Part shown: one piece after another, positions 1 to 12,897 of the stretch
Layout: each line of letters begins with the position of its first letter
How positions within the stretch are numbered: position 1 is the first letter of the stretch
Translations under genes and position numbers: made by a program
DNA from: Eretmocerus hayati
Taxonomy: Eukaryota > Arthropoda > Insecta > Hymenoptera > Aphelinidae
Length of the DNA: 64,000 nucleotides
Assembly (NCBI GenBank): GCA_029851415.1
Contig: CM056743.1
Span: forward strand, 21,800,905 to 21,864,904
Direction: 5' to 3'
The notes under the pieces: generated by a model
The model's input: only the letters and a program-made list of their open reading frames with translations
Told to the model about the DNA's origin: nothing
Database searches by the model: none

Positions 1-1085
1 TTTTACATTCTCGGCCAAAAATTGTTACGTATTTTCTGCAGGTACATATTGCACGTGTTATTTCCACCTACTTTTTTCACCTATTTTTTCCACCTATTTT
101 TTCTACCTGCATATTATACCTTCATATTACACGTACAGCGGTGGGTCGACGCGAAGAAGAGTGGGCAAGGGAGACGAGAAAAGGCCCTTGGAGTGTACGA
201 CGGGCCGCTTTTCCTGCATGCATGCAGGCGTATCAGTGGCTCGCCGCGCGCTCTACTCGGTCTGACGGGCGGGCTGATATCAGATATTCTGTCGGGAAAA
301 ATCAACCCCGGAACCCGCAAATTCCCGAAGGCTCGAATCAGATGATCTGTCGGGAGAAAAATCACACTCAAAAATATAAGATGGCAACCGTACCTACGAA
401 TGCCCGGGGCCTTATTCTAATACATTTTTTCCGCGGCGGGGTGGGAGGAAAATCCAGCAATTTTCAATTGTTCCTACTCTACATTTAGTGAACAAACTAG
501 TTTCTAACATTCATTGCTACAAAAATATCATCCAAATATACTTTATAGCATATCCTTCCAAACGCCCAAACATTTTTTAACATAACACAGTTCTAAGATT
601 GGGCCATGCAAGAGTCAGCTCAACAAGAAATTGGATCATTTTTCTCATGTTAAGATGACTTTGTATTATATTACAGTCCCTAAATTTGATTGGTCGGACG
701 GGAATTCTGAATAGAGGATTCCAAAGAGCACGAAAAAATCTATCAATTCATGGGTTTTGATAATTTTTTACGTGCTTTTCAAGTGCCCATACACGTGGTT
801 GAAAGTCAGAAAAAAAATCTCCTTCAATCAGTCACTTACAATTTCGACGGGAGTGATCCGATCACAAAAATACTCACGGGATTTTGTAGATCGTTCAAAA
901 ATCTAAAAATTTGCTCTCTTGTAAAATTTTCGTAGGACCCTTCCCGTCTGACTTACGAGCTCCGAAATAAAACTTTGTATTAACATAGGGTGCTTCTGGA
1001 GATACCGAGCCTGGCAACTGTTCAATTTTCTCTCCCTCTATTCTGGGGCAAAATTGGATTTAAAAAATATCATAGCACATGATTT

Positions 1086-1262
1086 CGACAAAAAATGATC
1101 TCATCTTTCAGAATATTTCATCAGATTTTGTCTAAGATTTGAGGTAGCAACGATTTCTCGAAATTTGATGTGAAAATTGATAAATTCCGTGTTTTGCTTC
1201 TGTAGGTCACATTTGAGACAAAATCTGATGGAATATTTCGAAAGACGAGATCATTTTTCGAG
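1086..1262. repeat. Inverted repeat (hairpin) inside the long-TIR element
   Basis: Bases 1086-1140 pair with 1208-1262 as an imperfect inverted repeat of about 55 bp around a 67-bp loop. The shared core is CAGATTTTGTCT on one arm and its complement on the other. Confidence 0.6.
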
Positions 1263-1937
1263 TGAAAAATCGATCGAGTGAAAAATCAAACTAAAAATCT
1301 AGAAAGGCAATCAAAACCGGATGTTCAGATCGGAAATTCTGTCGTGGAAAAAAATTATCTCCGAAACCTGCACATATTAAGACAAAATTTATCGCCAGAG
1401 ATCAAATGTATAAAACTGCATCAGAAAATCTTGGTGCAAAATTTCACAGCAGTTCGGCATTGTTAATCATTACTTGGACTTCAAAATTATATCTTCTTTA
1501 AAAGTTTTCCACGATCGGTTTCCCATCTTAGATAATGCACGTTTGAAGACCCTGGGTGAAGGAAATCAACGTTCTCATTGCGGTTGTTGAAGTCCTCTAC
1601 TTGATCTCCGTTTTTCGAAATATTTTCCTCCAACTTTCCTATTTTTGAGGTGTGGTGCGGCGACGCAACCTGCCAATCCCGAAAAGAAACGAGAAATTAT
1701 CGAGGACAATATCAAATCTACAAATACCAGAACGGATGAACAGGAAGCTCTGACAAGGAGTAGGCATTAATTCCAGAATTGAATGGAAGGACAACTTAAC
1801 CCGCAAATGCTCTGGTCAAGAATTCTGTCAGAATAAAGAAAAATTGATCATAGCTTCTTTTATTCTATATACATAACTTTTTGGACTGTGCACGACGTTT
1901 CTGGAACATTCCGTAAATAGTCGGAAACCCCGTAGGT

Positions 1938-2372
1938 AAAACGTTTGAGCAACGTAAAATGTCTACGAAATGTCTGTTGTTTCAACGTTTCCAGCACGTT
2001 TCTGGGATGTTTCAACGGTTTTTCAAAGGTTGCACAATGGTTTCCGAGATGTTTCTTGTGCAATCAAGACATAGAGAATTTTTTGTTGAATAAATAGATA
2101 AATGAATAAACTGTTTCTAAAATTCCCTTTCTCGCAAGCTACCAGCTCCATCCCCGTTCAATCCCATCGATTGCGCTCAATCAGAAACATGTCCACTTAG
2201 TACAAGAAAGACGGTGAGATTGTGCTTGAATACAACAAGAACTGCAATTAACAGCAATTTATAAAAAACAATCCATTTATTTATCTATATTCGCAACGTC
2301 CCAGAAACGTTCTGGAAACGTCGAGACAACAGACATCTCGTAGACATTTTTCGTTGGTCAAACGTTCCACCT
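1938..2372. repeat. Nested inverted repeat inside the long-TIR element
   Basis: Bases 1938-2015 are an inverted copy of 2295-2372, with a shared core AATGTCTACGA and ACGTTTCCAG. The arms contain reiterated ACGTTTC-like words. It looks like a second fold-back element inserted into, or captured by, the larger one. Confidence 0.65.
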
Positions 2373-2823
2373 TATTATTCTTCTGATGTTGATTTTCCTC
2401 CCAAAAAATTGTTGCTTCAAGCTTCCGGGCATTCGTAGGTACGGTTGCCATCTTATATTTTTGAGTGTGATTTTCCCCCCCGACAGATCATCTGATTCGA
2501 GCCTTCGGGAATTTCCGGGTTCCGGGGTTGATTTTTCCCGACAGAATATCTGATATCAGCCCGCCCGTCAGACCGAGTAGAGCGCGCGGCGAGCCACTGA
2601 TGCGCCTGCATGCATGCAGGAAAAGCGGCCCGTCGTACACTCTAAGGGCCTTTTCTCGTCTCCCTTGCCCACTCTTCTTCGCGTCGACCCGCCGCTGTAC
2701 GTGTAATATGAAGGTATAATATGCAGGTAGAAAAAATAGGTGGAAAAAATAGGTGAAAAAAGTAGGTGGAAATAACACGTGCAATATGTACCTGCAGAAA
2801 ATACGTAACAATTTTTGGCCGAG

Positions 2824-4201
2824 TTATAATGGCATTGTATCTAGATTCAATTGAAAGCTTATTGTCTTAGCTTTCGATTGCGCTGTGATAGAGTCCAATT
2901 GGATATTGTTGACGAAAACTATGAGCATTTGAAAAGGGTTCAAAGTTAGACCCCCTATTTGGGGTAACTTTGAACACTGGATTTAATTAAATGTAAGATC
3001 CTCGGTAACGGGAGTGGCAATGCTCTGTGTGTGTCTGCACATCATTTGCATTCAGCAAAGTATTATAAAAAAATGAATGAGTAGTTCCAAGAAATCATCT
3101 GAATTGTGATCACAATCTGCATTTTAATTGAAAAATTTTCTTATACGAAGTTATTCTAATTTAATCCAGAAATGTTCGGTCCTCCGTGTATAATAATTGA
3201 GGGGCTCAAGTAGGGCATTTTGGAAATCTGATGATCCCAACCACAAATCTCAAAATCGGGAATTATTGGAATACAGGAGTTGATTTGTATTATGATCTAG
3301 AGTTTTCCCGATTTTCGAGGGACTACGGTTTTCTGAAGTGTTGAAAGTTACCCCATTCGTCGAAAAAGCATGTATTTTTCCATTCAAGTGTTCAAAATTA
3401 CCCCGGTCTGAAGAAAAATTACGCACTTTTCGGTCTTCGCCCTAAAAAATTGAGTCAAGGTGAAAATACTCTATTGTAGCGATAGATTCTCCAAGATATT
3501 GGTGGGGGTTAATGAAATTCAGCGCCGGGGACTTGGATTCGCCCTGGAAGTGCTCAAACGAGACCAATTGTTTAGAGCAACGTTTTTTCTCTTCCTAAAT
3601 CATGCTATCCAAAAAGTTTGTTGAAAACTCTCTCACAGCTGATAGAAACCCCTACATCGGTGTAAAATGTTGTACACGTATACCACTATCAAGCAAATTG
3701 CTCCTAGAATCCTTGTGCATCCCTACTTTGCTGATTTCAAGAATTAAAAACTTGTACCTCGAGTGTTCAAAGTTACCCCGTCTGTTCAAAGTAACACAGG
3801 TTGACGGTAATACATGACCATTATGAATTCGTAAACTCAAGAAAAATGATTGAATAAAATCTAACGTATAATGGAAGAACATATAACATGTTCCCGGCTA
3901 TCGGATTGGCCGGTCACTATCACATTATGGCGTGCATATCGATAATAGAGCCCCTATATCTGTGTGAAAACTGGGACACATATACATTCAAGGTCATAGA
4001 ACCACCGGCGTGGATCAGGAATAATTTGCGCCATTACAACGAGATATTTCTCTTATTCTAAAAAGCATTGAATGAGGTCATAATTATGCGTATCATCGCC
4101 TCTCATTTTGCCCGAGACAATACCAATGCACTCAAATCTGATCGATTCGCAAATAACTTTGGTTGAATACGTTAAGATCACAACTGATTTTACCGTTTTA
4201 G
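2824..4201. other. Noncoding stretch, presumed intron of the SNAPC4-like gene
   Basis: I see no exon with codon structure here. It ends at the splice acceptor TTTTAG (4196-4201) that opens the first visible exon of the Myb gene. It contains the dispersed motif described at 2938-3800. Confidence 0.5.
2938..3800. repeat. Six scattered copies of a GTTCAAAGTTACCCC-like word
   Basis: Copies lie near 2938, 2961 (inverted), 3338, 3389, 3764 and 3784. The first two form a palindrome and the last two close the block. This spacing suggests a decayed element bounded by short repeats, but no target-site duplication was found. Confidence 0.45.
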
Positions 4202-6439
4202 GTGTACTTCCGGTGGGTGTATAGTTTAGCTCCGCATTTGAAAAAAGGAAGATTTTCGCAAGAAGAGGATGATGTTCTACTTGAAGCAGTCGAAAAATAT
4301 GGGCAAAATTTTTGCAAGATATCAGCTCTTATAATGACTAATAGGACAAATATCCAATTAAAAGACCATTATCAGACGTTAACTAGTAGAAAAGAGCAGG
4401 CTAAGAAAAATTGGACTTTAGAAGAAGATAAGCAACTAACTGAATTGTACGAAAAATACGGTACAGACTGGGCAAAGATCATTACAGAAATGGATTCAGA
4501 AGTGACTCGAATTCAAGTAAGACATCGGCACGCAGCTCTCCAACGTTATCGACGAAAAGGTATCGGTTTAAAAAAGATAACCAGGGATGAACCGATTGTC
4601 GACCCTCTCTCAACTGCTACCACTTTGACGTATACTAATAGTTCACCATGGTCCCGTGATAATAGAGAAATATTGGTCAAGCATTTGAAGATCGACGATC
4701 AGTTAATAAAATTCTTCCAAAAAGATGAAAAAAGTAAAAGGTCGAAAACTATAAAGTCGTACGATCCTGATGATTTGAAAAGAGACACAAGAAAGATTCA
4801 TCAAATTCTCACGAAAATGGGAGCTAATTTGGAGATTCCGGAATGCATTATAGATGAAAATTCCGAGTTGACTGAAATGGATCTTGAATTATTGAGTTCT
4901 CTGGAGAACTATACTTTACTACAAAAATTGAATGCAAACGAAAACGTGGAATTCGTAAGACAAATAATGTTTGGGCAGTCTGTATCGGTATCAGAAAAAG
5001 ACCGATTCGTGCCTTCTTTACCATTCGGCTTTTGTAATCCTCGGCCTACCAAAAAACAAAAGAAATCAGATACTATAGATTGTTTTCTTGATACTGAAGA
5101 ATATCATCACGTAGACGTTGAAATGGAATTGAAACCGAATAAACTCGTATCAGAATATATTGATGAAGATACCGATAACCAATTCGAGAAATTGAAAAGG
5201 ATCTTAACTGAAAGCACGAAACCAAAAAAGGTCTTCAAGATTCGATGCCAGAGATTTGCCAACTCTTACCGTTTTGAAGAGATTTATGAAAATCCTGATG
5301 CAAACAACGTGAGTTTTCCATTGATTTTTTTCCCTATTACTTTACACTCTTTTATTTCTACTTACATAAGGGGAGTCCGGAAGGCCCGGGTCACCAAATC
5401 TCATCAAACTTTTCCAACAGTCTCGTATCACCTAGAATATCAAAAATTCCGAGTAACTCTGTCAAATCGGTCTCCTGTTCAAAGCTACAACCTATGGCAT
5501 TAGCATCGCTCATATATAGGCTCATGTTAAAAGGTGATTTATATAGATATACTGGCAGTGCTAACGTTTTTACTCGTAGCTCTGAACAGAAGGCCCATTT
5601 GACGGAGTTACTTTGGATTATTCATATTCTAGGTGGTACGAGGCGGTGAAAAAAGTTTGGTGAGATTTAGTGACCCGAACCCTCCGGACTCTCATTGTTA
5701 GTTCTTAATATTTCATTACATTGATAGAGACATTGAGTTCATTAATCGTGAGTGTGTCTTCCAAGGGATCAATTTCTGTTTTTGTTGCCCTCAAATTTTC
5801 TTTTATTTTCACCTTTCGTCTACAATGGAACCCCGGAAAATTTTTTTTTGCGAGTGATCGTATCTTTTTTCTGGAAATTTTATACAGATTAGTAATCATT
5901 TTTTTAATGCCCGTTTATATCATGTTAGTAATGAATAGTTCACAAACGAAATTTTTCTAATGGAGGCTTTTTTTCATTTTTAGAGTTCTTTTAGGCCACC
6001 CGGGGTCTCGCGTACGCTGGTCTACGATTGGGATCTAAATAAAATGATCCCTCTTCATTTACCCAAAGAAGAAAAATTTGCAGCAGAGAGTGTGCCATTA
6101 AATGTAATAGAACCAACTAGATCTTTATTGCAAGGATTCCAAGAACTCTTATTCAACTCTCAGAATTTTCCTACATTCGCAAGCTCTGATCCCTCTTGTA
6201 CATTGACTGTCAAAGGACGTGAAGCGATGCAATCATTCAAGAGAAGATATCAACAACTATTTACCATCCCTATTGGTTTATCGAGAATAGTACCTCCCGA
6301 TACTGTGGATGAGAGTGCTTTCTTGCCAGTTTTGGAAAAATTGAAAAAGAAGAGCACTAAGAGAAAACGAGGAGTGAAAAAAGAGCAATCAGATTCCGAA
6401 GATTCGGTGACCTACCTCAATGAAGATGATGATTCATAG
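4202..6439 (+). CDS. SNAPC4: Myb-repeat protein, snRNA-activating complex subunit 4-like (5' partial)
   Basis: Two exons are visible, 4202-5308 and 5984-6439, joined in phase 0 (donor GTGAGT, acceptor TTTTTAG). They encode about 520 residues of the C-terminal part. The first visible residues end one Myb repeat. Two more repeats follow, with spaced tryptophan/aromatic positions (KKGRFSQEEDDVLLEAVEKYG; KNWTLEEDKQLTELYEKYG). The tail is acidic and basic (KKKSTKRKRGVKKE) and ends in EDDDS. Multi-repeat Myb proteins of this form in animals are SNAPC4 (fly Pbp95), the DNA-binding subunit that recognises the snRNA promoter PSE for Pol II and Pol III. Upstream exons with earlier repeats are not in the window; the visible 5' end is an acceptor, not a start codon. 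Another multi-repeat Myb family member is possible. Confidence 0.72.
5369..5695. mobile_element. Fold-back MITE in the SNAPC4-like intron
   Basis: About 125 bp at 5369-5493 is repeated in inverted orientation at 5573-5695 around an 80-bp spacer. The ends read GGGGAGTCCGGAAGG and CCTCCGGACTCTC. The arms are roughly 80 percent identical. The element nearly fills the 675-bp intron 5309-5983. Confidence 0.8.
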
Positions 6440-7603
6440 TATCCTATTTTTGTTCAATGAAGTGTCACCTTAGTCACTTCAAACTCACTCAGAGCTTTAC
6501 ATACTTTAATTTTCTGTAAATATTTCATTTTTTCCATAAGACAACTCGCGATGTTAGCAAGGATAAAATTTTGTATTTTTCTATGAAAAACTCGACTTTG
6601 CTCATTTATTCCCCTCGTCCCCGATTCGCGCCCTTAATTTCAGCATAAGTTGACTATCAGGAAATCATAAAAATAGCTTTGGAGCTTTCATCCTCAACTT
6701 CTACCCTTGTGCTTTCATCTTTGATCCTCCAAATTTCGAAATATCATTCAAAGCATCAATTGTGTTATTACTTATCGACATGATGTAACGCGCGAGCCAG
6801 CTACAAATGGAGCCTCGTAAAATTGGATTGAACAATTCTGCCCCTACCAACAGCGGCAAATGGCATCGAAATGTGAATATAAGGAACCAGATTAGAGGTT
6901 TGGGCAAACAGGCATTGCGTGGTCTATTCGACTATAAAACCTCAGTAAGATCAGTTTCAGAAAAAGTCGGCCTGAAAATTGAGATTTTGAATGCATCATG
7001 ATTTCCTTTGGTGATTCAAGAGAGTTAGAGTGCTTGATTTCTCTCCACAATACTCCTCCTAACTATAATTTTCCATTAAAGGCAATCGTGCTACATCGTA
7101 CGAGCCTCAGAGTGATGTAACTTTTTCGTTGAGTCGGAGCATTTCTTTTTGGTAATTGGGTACGAATCACTGGATCTTAGGATTCAATCCGATACAAAGA
7201 GATTGATTTATAAGGTCTAAATACTTCGAAATTCCCACAAAAGAGAAGATATTAGTTCGGCTCGGAGTAGCATTTCAAATTTGAAAAGTTATGCTGGGTT
7301 GAGATGGATAATTTTGTTAAACGTAACAAGATGATAATACATATTAAATATTGATGTATTTTACAAACATTTCAGTACAATCAAACGCATCATTTTGCTT
7401 TGACAAAGCGATAAACTTCAAAAATTATACTAAAAAACAGAAAACTTAATCTTAACACAGTTACTATAAACATAGTTAAAGTCTTCAGTATAAGCTTCAT
7501 TACAAAAAATACTCACAATGATTTAAAAAAAGTCTTTCACTGTATCCACAAATAAATTCATGTCCATGATTCACCTTTCACTCGCTGAACGCTTTCGGCA
7601 AAA
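6440..7603. other. Convergent intergenic region (3' UTRs)
   Basis: This lies between the stop codons of the SNAPC4-like gene (+) and LMF2 (-). It is AT-rich. Short open frames here show no codon structure or family motif, and I see no RNA gene. Confidence 0.6.
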
Positions 7604-10600
7604 AAATTATCCAGTCATGATTATAACACATCCTGCCATGAATACTCCCCACAATAAGAGAGCTGCTTCCACATTTGTTACAAGGGATCTAATGAAGTCT
7701 AGTATTGCTTTGAATGTGCTATTCGTTATTTTGATATTGCCTTTGTTTTCAAAAATTTTCATTTTTTGCAAATACTCGATTAGAGGCGGATGATCTTTAC
7801 TGTAAATCGGGAAGTAGTCATTAACTCGTTCTCTTTTCCACCACATCCTGCAACAGAAGGAGGCGAGATTAATTGGAGTATTTGATTCACTAATAGATAC
7901 CAGAATGAGTGCGGGAAATGAGTATTTTCCTAAAATGAAAGCTTGTGTGACGATGTACACTAATTACGTTAGGTTGGTTGTGTAGATGGCCAAATAAATT
8001 CCATAATAAGGGGATGAACCTACGTTCTCGGTTTAAAGAATTGAAAAAGTTGCAAAAACGAGCATGGAGGAAATGAATGATTTTACGTCACGGCAATCTC
8101 GAGATAGAAAAAATTGTATCTCAAACACTAAAATTAGTGCCTCGCTCACAATGTTGTTACTCTAAGGAAAAAAATCACTCAAGCACTGATGCATTCAACG
8201 CCTGAATCACCAAGCTGTTTAATCTTTTCTATCGAGAAATATTTCTTTCGAGTATCTATGAATTACAAATCCGGAATCAAGAATCTCATCCGGAGGTCCT
8301 TTTCTGTCAGGATAAGGAAAGCCTTGCGGAAATTATTCACGAAATCGTCGGAACCAATTGGTTCGATTGCCAATAAGTAAGTCATTTAACAGAGTACTTC
8401 ATAAAGTGACATAGATATTTAGCTAAAATTTCAAGAATTATTATTATTTGTATGTATTACTTACTGACTATTCCATGGCGTGTAATGATACTTATAAAGA
8501 CTAGCTCTAACGAATTTTGGCGGGTTGTCTCGGAACGGATTCTGAGCATTGTTTAGTAAAGACAAGACCTCGGGCTGTCCATGTAAAATTCTATAGGCCA
8601 AGGACATCAGCCAAGGATGTTGGTGATAAGTACCCAGAGATGCAAACCACATCTGCCAATCGAGACGTGGTTGATGAGGAGCTGCAAACAAGGAACAGAA
8701 AAACCATCAGGACTTTTCATATCTATTTCTATCACAATATTACGTGCATACTGATGCGCGGAAAACAAATCTGGTTGCATGGTTATTTTATAGGAATCTC
8801 AATGATATAAGTTTAGAAACATCATCATCAAGCTACAGCGATGGGCTTACTACGTGAATTTTTCACAATGTCTGTCGATCAATACTTTTCTGAACTGTAG
8901 AACTGCTTGCTCGTTCAGAAAGGGTTAGATATTGGGATAAACTCGTGAGCAATTAGATTACAAAGAATCAATTATAGTATATCTATGGATGAACGCAAGA
9001 ATTCTCTTAACTACATTTTTTGAGTGATTTTGTATCAAAACAGTCAAGATTTCTATGGTCTTGGAAATAAACAAAGAAATTATTAAGCCAATGAGAGCTT
9101 ACCAACAAATGGCAATGAATTATTCACATTTCCAGGTTTGTACAAGAAGTGGTATTCTTTCCATGGTCCCTCAATACTATTGCTACCTTCAATAATAACT
9201 TCTGGTCGCCCATCAACGCCAGTCATTTTACGGAATAAACCGTAACTATTTACCAAATGAAGGTGATCTACTTGAGTATGAAGTTGTTTCAGTTGAGCTG
9301 GTAGAGTTGAATTCACTTTTGGGTAAAGAGATACAGTGTATGGAACCTAAAATGATAAGGGAATATTCGTATAGATTTTGATAATCAATTGAGTCAGCAA
9401 GTGGAGCACTTACAACACTGATGGCAAAAATAAAAATAACCACAGCTGAATAGAACGAAGTAACAAGAGTTGATGTGAACTTGTTCTTCATGCCCCTCAC
9501 ATTTACTATAGAATTGGCATAAGCATAAGCGACGGTAAATCCAAGTGTTGTGAAAGCTATGTAGACAGAGTATGGAACAGCACGAGAAAGAACATACTCG
9601 AACTGCTCCTGTGTGAAACCTGTAGAAATCATCTCAATTTGAGTAACTTTCATCAGATTTGGATAAATGTATCAAAATCCAAACGAAAATCATACCTATT
9701 TTCGAAGAGATCGTCCAATCAGGCTCTAATTTTAGATTATAATATACGTAAGTACCGTAGATAATTCCGGCATAAACGCCTAAGCATATTAAGGTTGACA
9801 AGTAACTCCAAATTTTAGAGCTATCTCGCTGTCTTCTTTTGTAGAAAAATTGGTCATCCAAAAGAGATATACTCAAACAAATAGTTAGTAAATTGAAGAA
9901 ATTGTAGTTTCCAGTAACGATGATATGCGTCTGTAGAAAAATCTGTAAAAAAGGAAAACATTTCAATATTTCCAGACTATTGGAAAGTGAAGCGTGAATT
10001 ATTGTTTGAAACGCAGTGATATTTTCTTAATGCGTGTTTGATTAAATCCTCCTTCACATTTCCTGCTGCGAGTACATAGATCTCAAATCGATTGGTACGC
10101 TAAACGAACGAATATTTCTACTGGCAAAAAATCCCGACAATGCTAAAAACTGTAAATTATGTGATTAGTTGGAGGGGTCTCCTTAGGAAAATCCAGCCTT
10201 TCTTATATGACAAATCGAGTCCTCAAGACAATTTGAAATCGTGTACTGTATGCGACCAGATCTGTTATATAATATATAATAAACGTATCTATCTATCTAT
10301 CTATCTATCTATCTGTTCCTCTAACATTTAGTGCAGTACTCTGATAATCCAACTGTTTTGGCAAGAGCGTGAATAAAAGATCCAATGTCTAAAGTTAACC
10401 CTTACGACCAATAAAAATATCTGTAAAATCTTTTCAAGAATCGAAAAAACGTTTGTTGAGTTCGTAACTATCGAGCCGAAAAATGGCGCTCTGTGGAAAA
10501 TCAATGATCGAGTTCGTTCGCACATACTATCACCTATACCTGTTCCCACTGATTTCTATATCAAGAAAATACACATCAGAGTTCTTATACTGAAACAATG

Positions 10601-12897
10601 AAATAACAGATGAAAAACTTACTTGCATATAAAAAGCAATAGTGCGAACTTTTCTGTCTGGGAAGAAAAATAGAAAAGGCACGACTAGCTCCGAGATATT
10701 TGCAAAGACAGTGTTGAGTCGCAAGTACCAGCTGGGTAGTTGATGAGCATACCAAGCAAGGGGTGTTGGTATTACCTGAGATTGGAAATGCAAGCCCAGA
10801 GCTAAAACAGGAATTTTGATTTTGCGATGTAATCTGAAGTACATTCTGTACTACTACAACAAATTGAGATTTAATTAATTGCAACAACGACGGTTAAGAG
10901 AATATTTCTTGAAACTAACCAAGAATAAGTTCACTACATACCTCCTAAATTCCACCAAACAGGACAACGAGATATAAGCTTGACTACCCCATTGGAAAAC
11001 ATCAATCGGAATAGAAGCCAGCGTACAGTCCAGAAGGTTACAGGGTCACTTGGAGTGCTTTTTTTCCCAAGATTAGAGTACCAAAATGGAGCATTGATGA
11101 TACACAAAAATCCAGCTTCCAAAAGCAAGAGGTCCCTGTGATTGAGTATAAATAATGTAACAATGTAAATTTCCATTGACAAGCATGAACAATAACTGAT
11201 TCATTGAAATAAAACAATAACAATTCATGAAAATTGTTTGCTCTTTTGGATCATTGGCAACATTAGAGTGGGAAAAACAATATATTTCACTCAAACTAGG
11301 CTTATGTCATTGCAATTGATACGTTAAAGAATGTGATACTTGTTTCACCTCATCAGGTTACCTTTCATGTTATACAATCACAATATCACGAGAATTAGGT
11401 ACAGTCTTTGCTGATGCATAAAAGAATAAGGACTCAAAATTAGAACCCTCACATCATATCCATATTTTGGGTCATTATGACCCTGAGATGATGATTGATG
11501 AATTGGGTAGGGTATCTTTTAGTTGGGTCCAAAAAGATTTTAAATAATCTAATCTGACTTAGAAGTACAAGTAGGATGATAGAAGATGATTTATTTGCAA
11601 GATTTTCTTACCACTGGAACCACATGAATGTTTGACCCACTTGATATACTGAATAATATAGCACCCATAAGGCTGCAAATACTGGTGCAGAGCAGAATTT
11701 TTGTGATATAAATCTGAAAATGAAAAAAGTGTATATTAAATGGAAAGAGATATGAAATCATAAAACTATTGAGAAAAGATTTAATAACTGTTGATTAATA
11801 ATAATGACTGTGTCTTTGGTATTTATAAAAAGGATTATAACTTACCCCAAGAATGAGAAGAAAACACCAAGCAAGGCAACAACATCGAGCATGTATTCCA
11901 CATTTAGGCCCAAGTATGGTGCAAACCATAAGAGAGTAGGCTTTTGCTTCAATTTCTGTAGAAGAGGTTGGCGTGACCCCAGTTCCAATTGTGTTTTTGC
12001 AGGCAAGACTCCATTATCTCCATAGAGTCCTTTAAAAATACAAATCGAAAATTGCAAATTAGTTCAACTCATTCTTAGCATTCATGCATGGTAAGTTGAT
12101 TGCGAGAATCAAAAATAAACGAGCAAATTTAATTATCAAATAGGAATGCAATCTCCAAATAATCAATCAATTTGGGTCAATTTGGATGCATGCCTAACTG
12201 TCCACGGCAACGTTCCACGTCACGAAGAGGGATGCGAAGAATTTGATGAAGTAATGTCACTGTGATAAAATGAGTGATTGCGGAATCAACGAAAAAAAAA
12301 ACAAAGTTCTTTCGTCGTTATTTGAATGCAGCGAATGCTATGCGAAACTTCAATAAATCCGGGTATCGAACTGTTTTTTATCGGAATGTGCAGTATCGGA
12401 GAATTAAAAATATTCGACTCAGGAGACACTGTATTTCCTGCAATACTCATTCAGGATAATTCTCTAGTCATAAGCTCTGAATTCTGCAAATTAATTGTCA
12501 GAAAATTTTTTACTATCTAGGGCCGAAGACGAGAGGTTGATGAAACCCCAGCACAAGACAATATTCGAGAAAGATATTAGGTATTTGCCGAATAATATCT
12601 AGTATATTGATCGTTTAGATTCCATAAATTCCACGTCTCTTTGGACGATCGATGTAACGATAATAGCTTTAGAATAAAAATAGCCGGCCGGCATTCCTAA
12701 TTTTTTTCAAATATCGCCGAAAGAAAGAGGGATCAAGCAAGGACGACTTCTCTGAAGAGGTTATACTTACATTGATATCAAATAAAATCACGGGTTAACT
12801 TACCGGGTATTTGATAATAAAAGCTGAGAAATGCAAACAGGTAGATTATGGTCATCCCCCGAAGGAAGAGATTTCTAGTATATCTCACAGCGACCAT
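7604..12897 (-). CDS. LMF2: Lipase maturation factor 2
   Basis: Ten exons on the minus strand agree in phase: 12804-12897, 11846-12029, 11612-11713, 10942-11135, 10623-10801, 9696-9942, 9414-9619, 9103-9346, 8465-8681 and 7604-7847. They total 1911 nt, or 636 residues. The start at 12897 is the first ATG after an in-frame TAA. The protein shows the LMF hallmarks in order: a first membrane segment, QIPGLYGDNGVLPA, FMWFQWDLLLLEAGFL, VRWLLFRLMFSNGVVKL, QVIPTPLAWYAHQLP, TGNYNFFNLL, VNSYGLFRKMTG with GRPEV, and APHQPRLDWQMWFASLG. It ends with WWKRERVNDYFP and a last hydrophobic segment. Vertebrate LMF2 shares this tail and length (about 700 residues), whereas LMF1 is shorter. The family consists of multi-pass ER membrane proteins; LMF1 matures dimeric lipases and the role of LMF2 is less certain. 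ALG13 starts 639 bp upstream on the opposite strand. Confidence 0.93.
10286..10314. repeat. (TATC)n microsatellite
   Basis: About seven perfect tandem TATC units lie in an LMF2 intron. Confidence 0.95.

Larger units (their letters stand above)
10..2823. mobile_element. Long-TIR nonautonomous DNA element, about 2.8 kb
   Basis: Bases 10-406 and 2425-2823 are near-identical inverted copies (about 398 bp) with only a few mismatches and one small indel. Both ends begin CTCGGCCAAAAATTG. The 2 kb between them has no long open frame or recognisable transposase, so I read it as a nonautonomous element. The near identity of the two ends suggests recent insertion or gene conversion. I could not find a convincing target-site duplication: the left flank has only nine bases in the window, and it does not match the right flank. 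Superfamily unassigned. Confidence 0.8.

Noticed and set aside
22..345. 107-codon open frame, repeated on the other strand at 2488-2811
   Set aside because: Both are the same sequence, read from the two inverted arms of the long-TIR element. The Phe/Thr-rich start is a repeat by-product and no protein family is evident.
10801..10850. Longer version of LMF2 exon 5 starting upstream at MYFRLHRK
   Set aside because: The upstream acceptor breaks the phase with exon 4. The acceptor CTGTTTTAG at 10802-10803 keeps phase and gives the conserved order WWNLGALGLHFQSQ.
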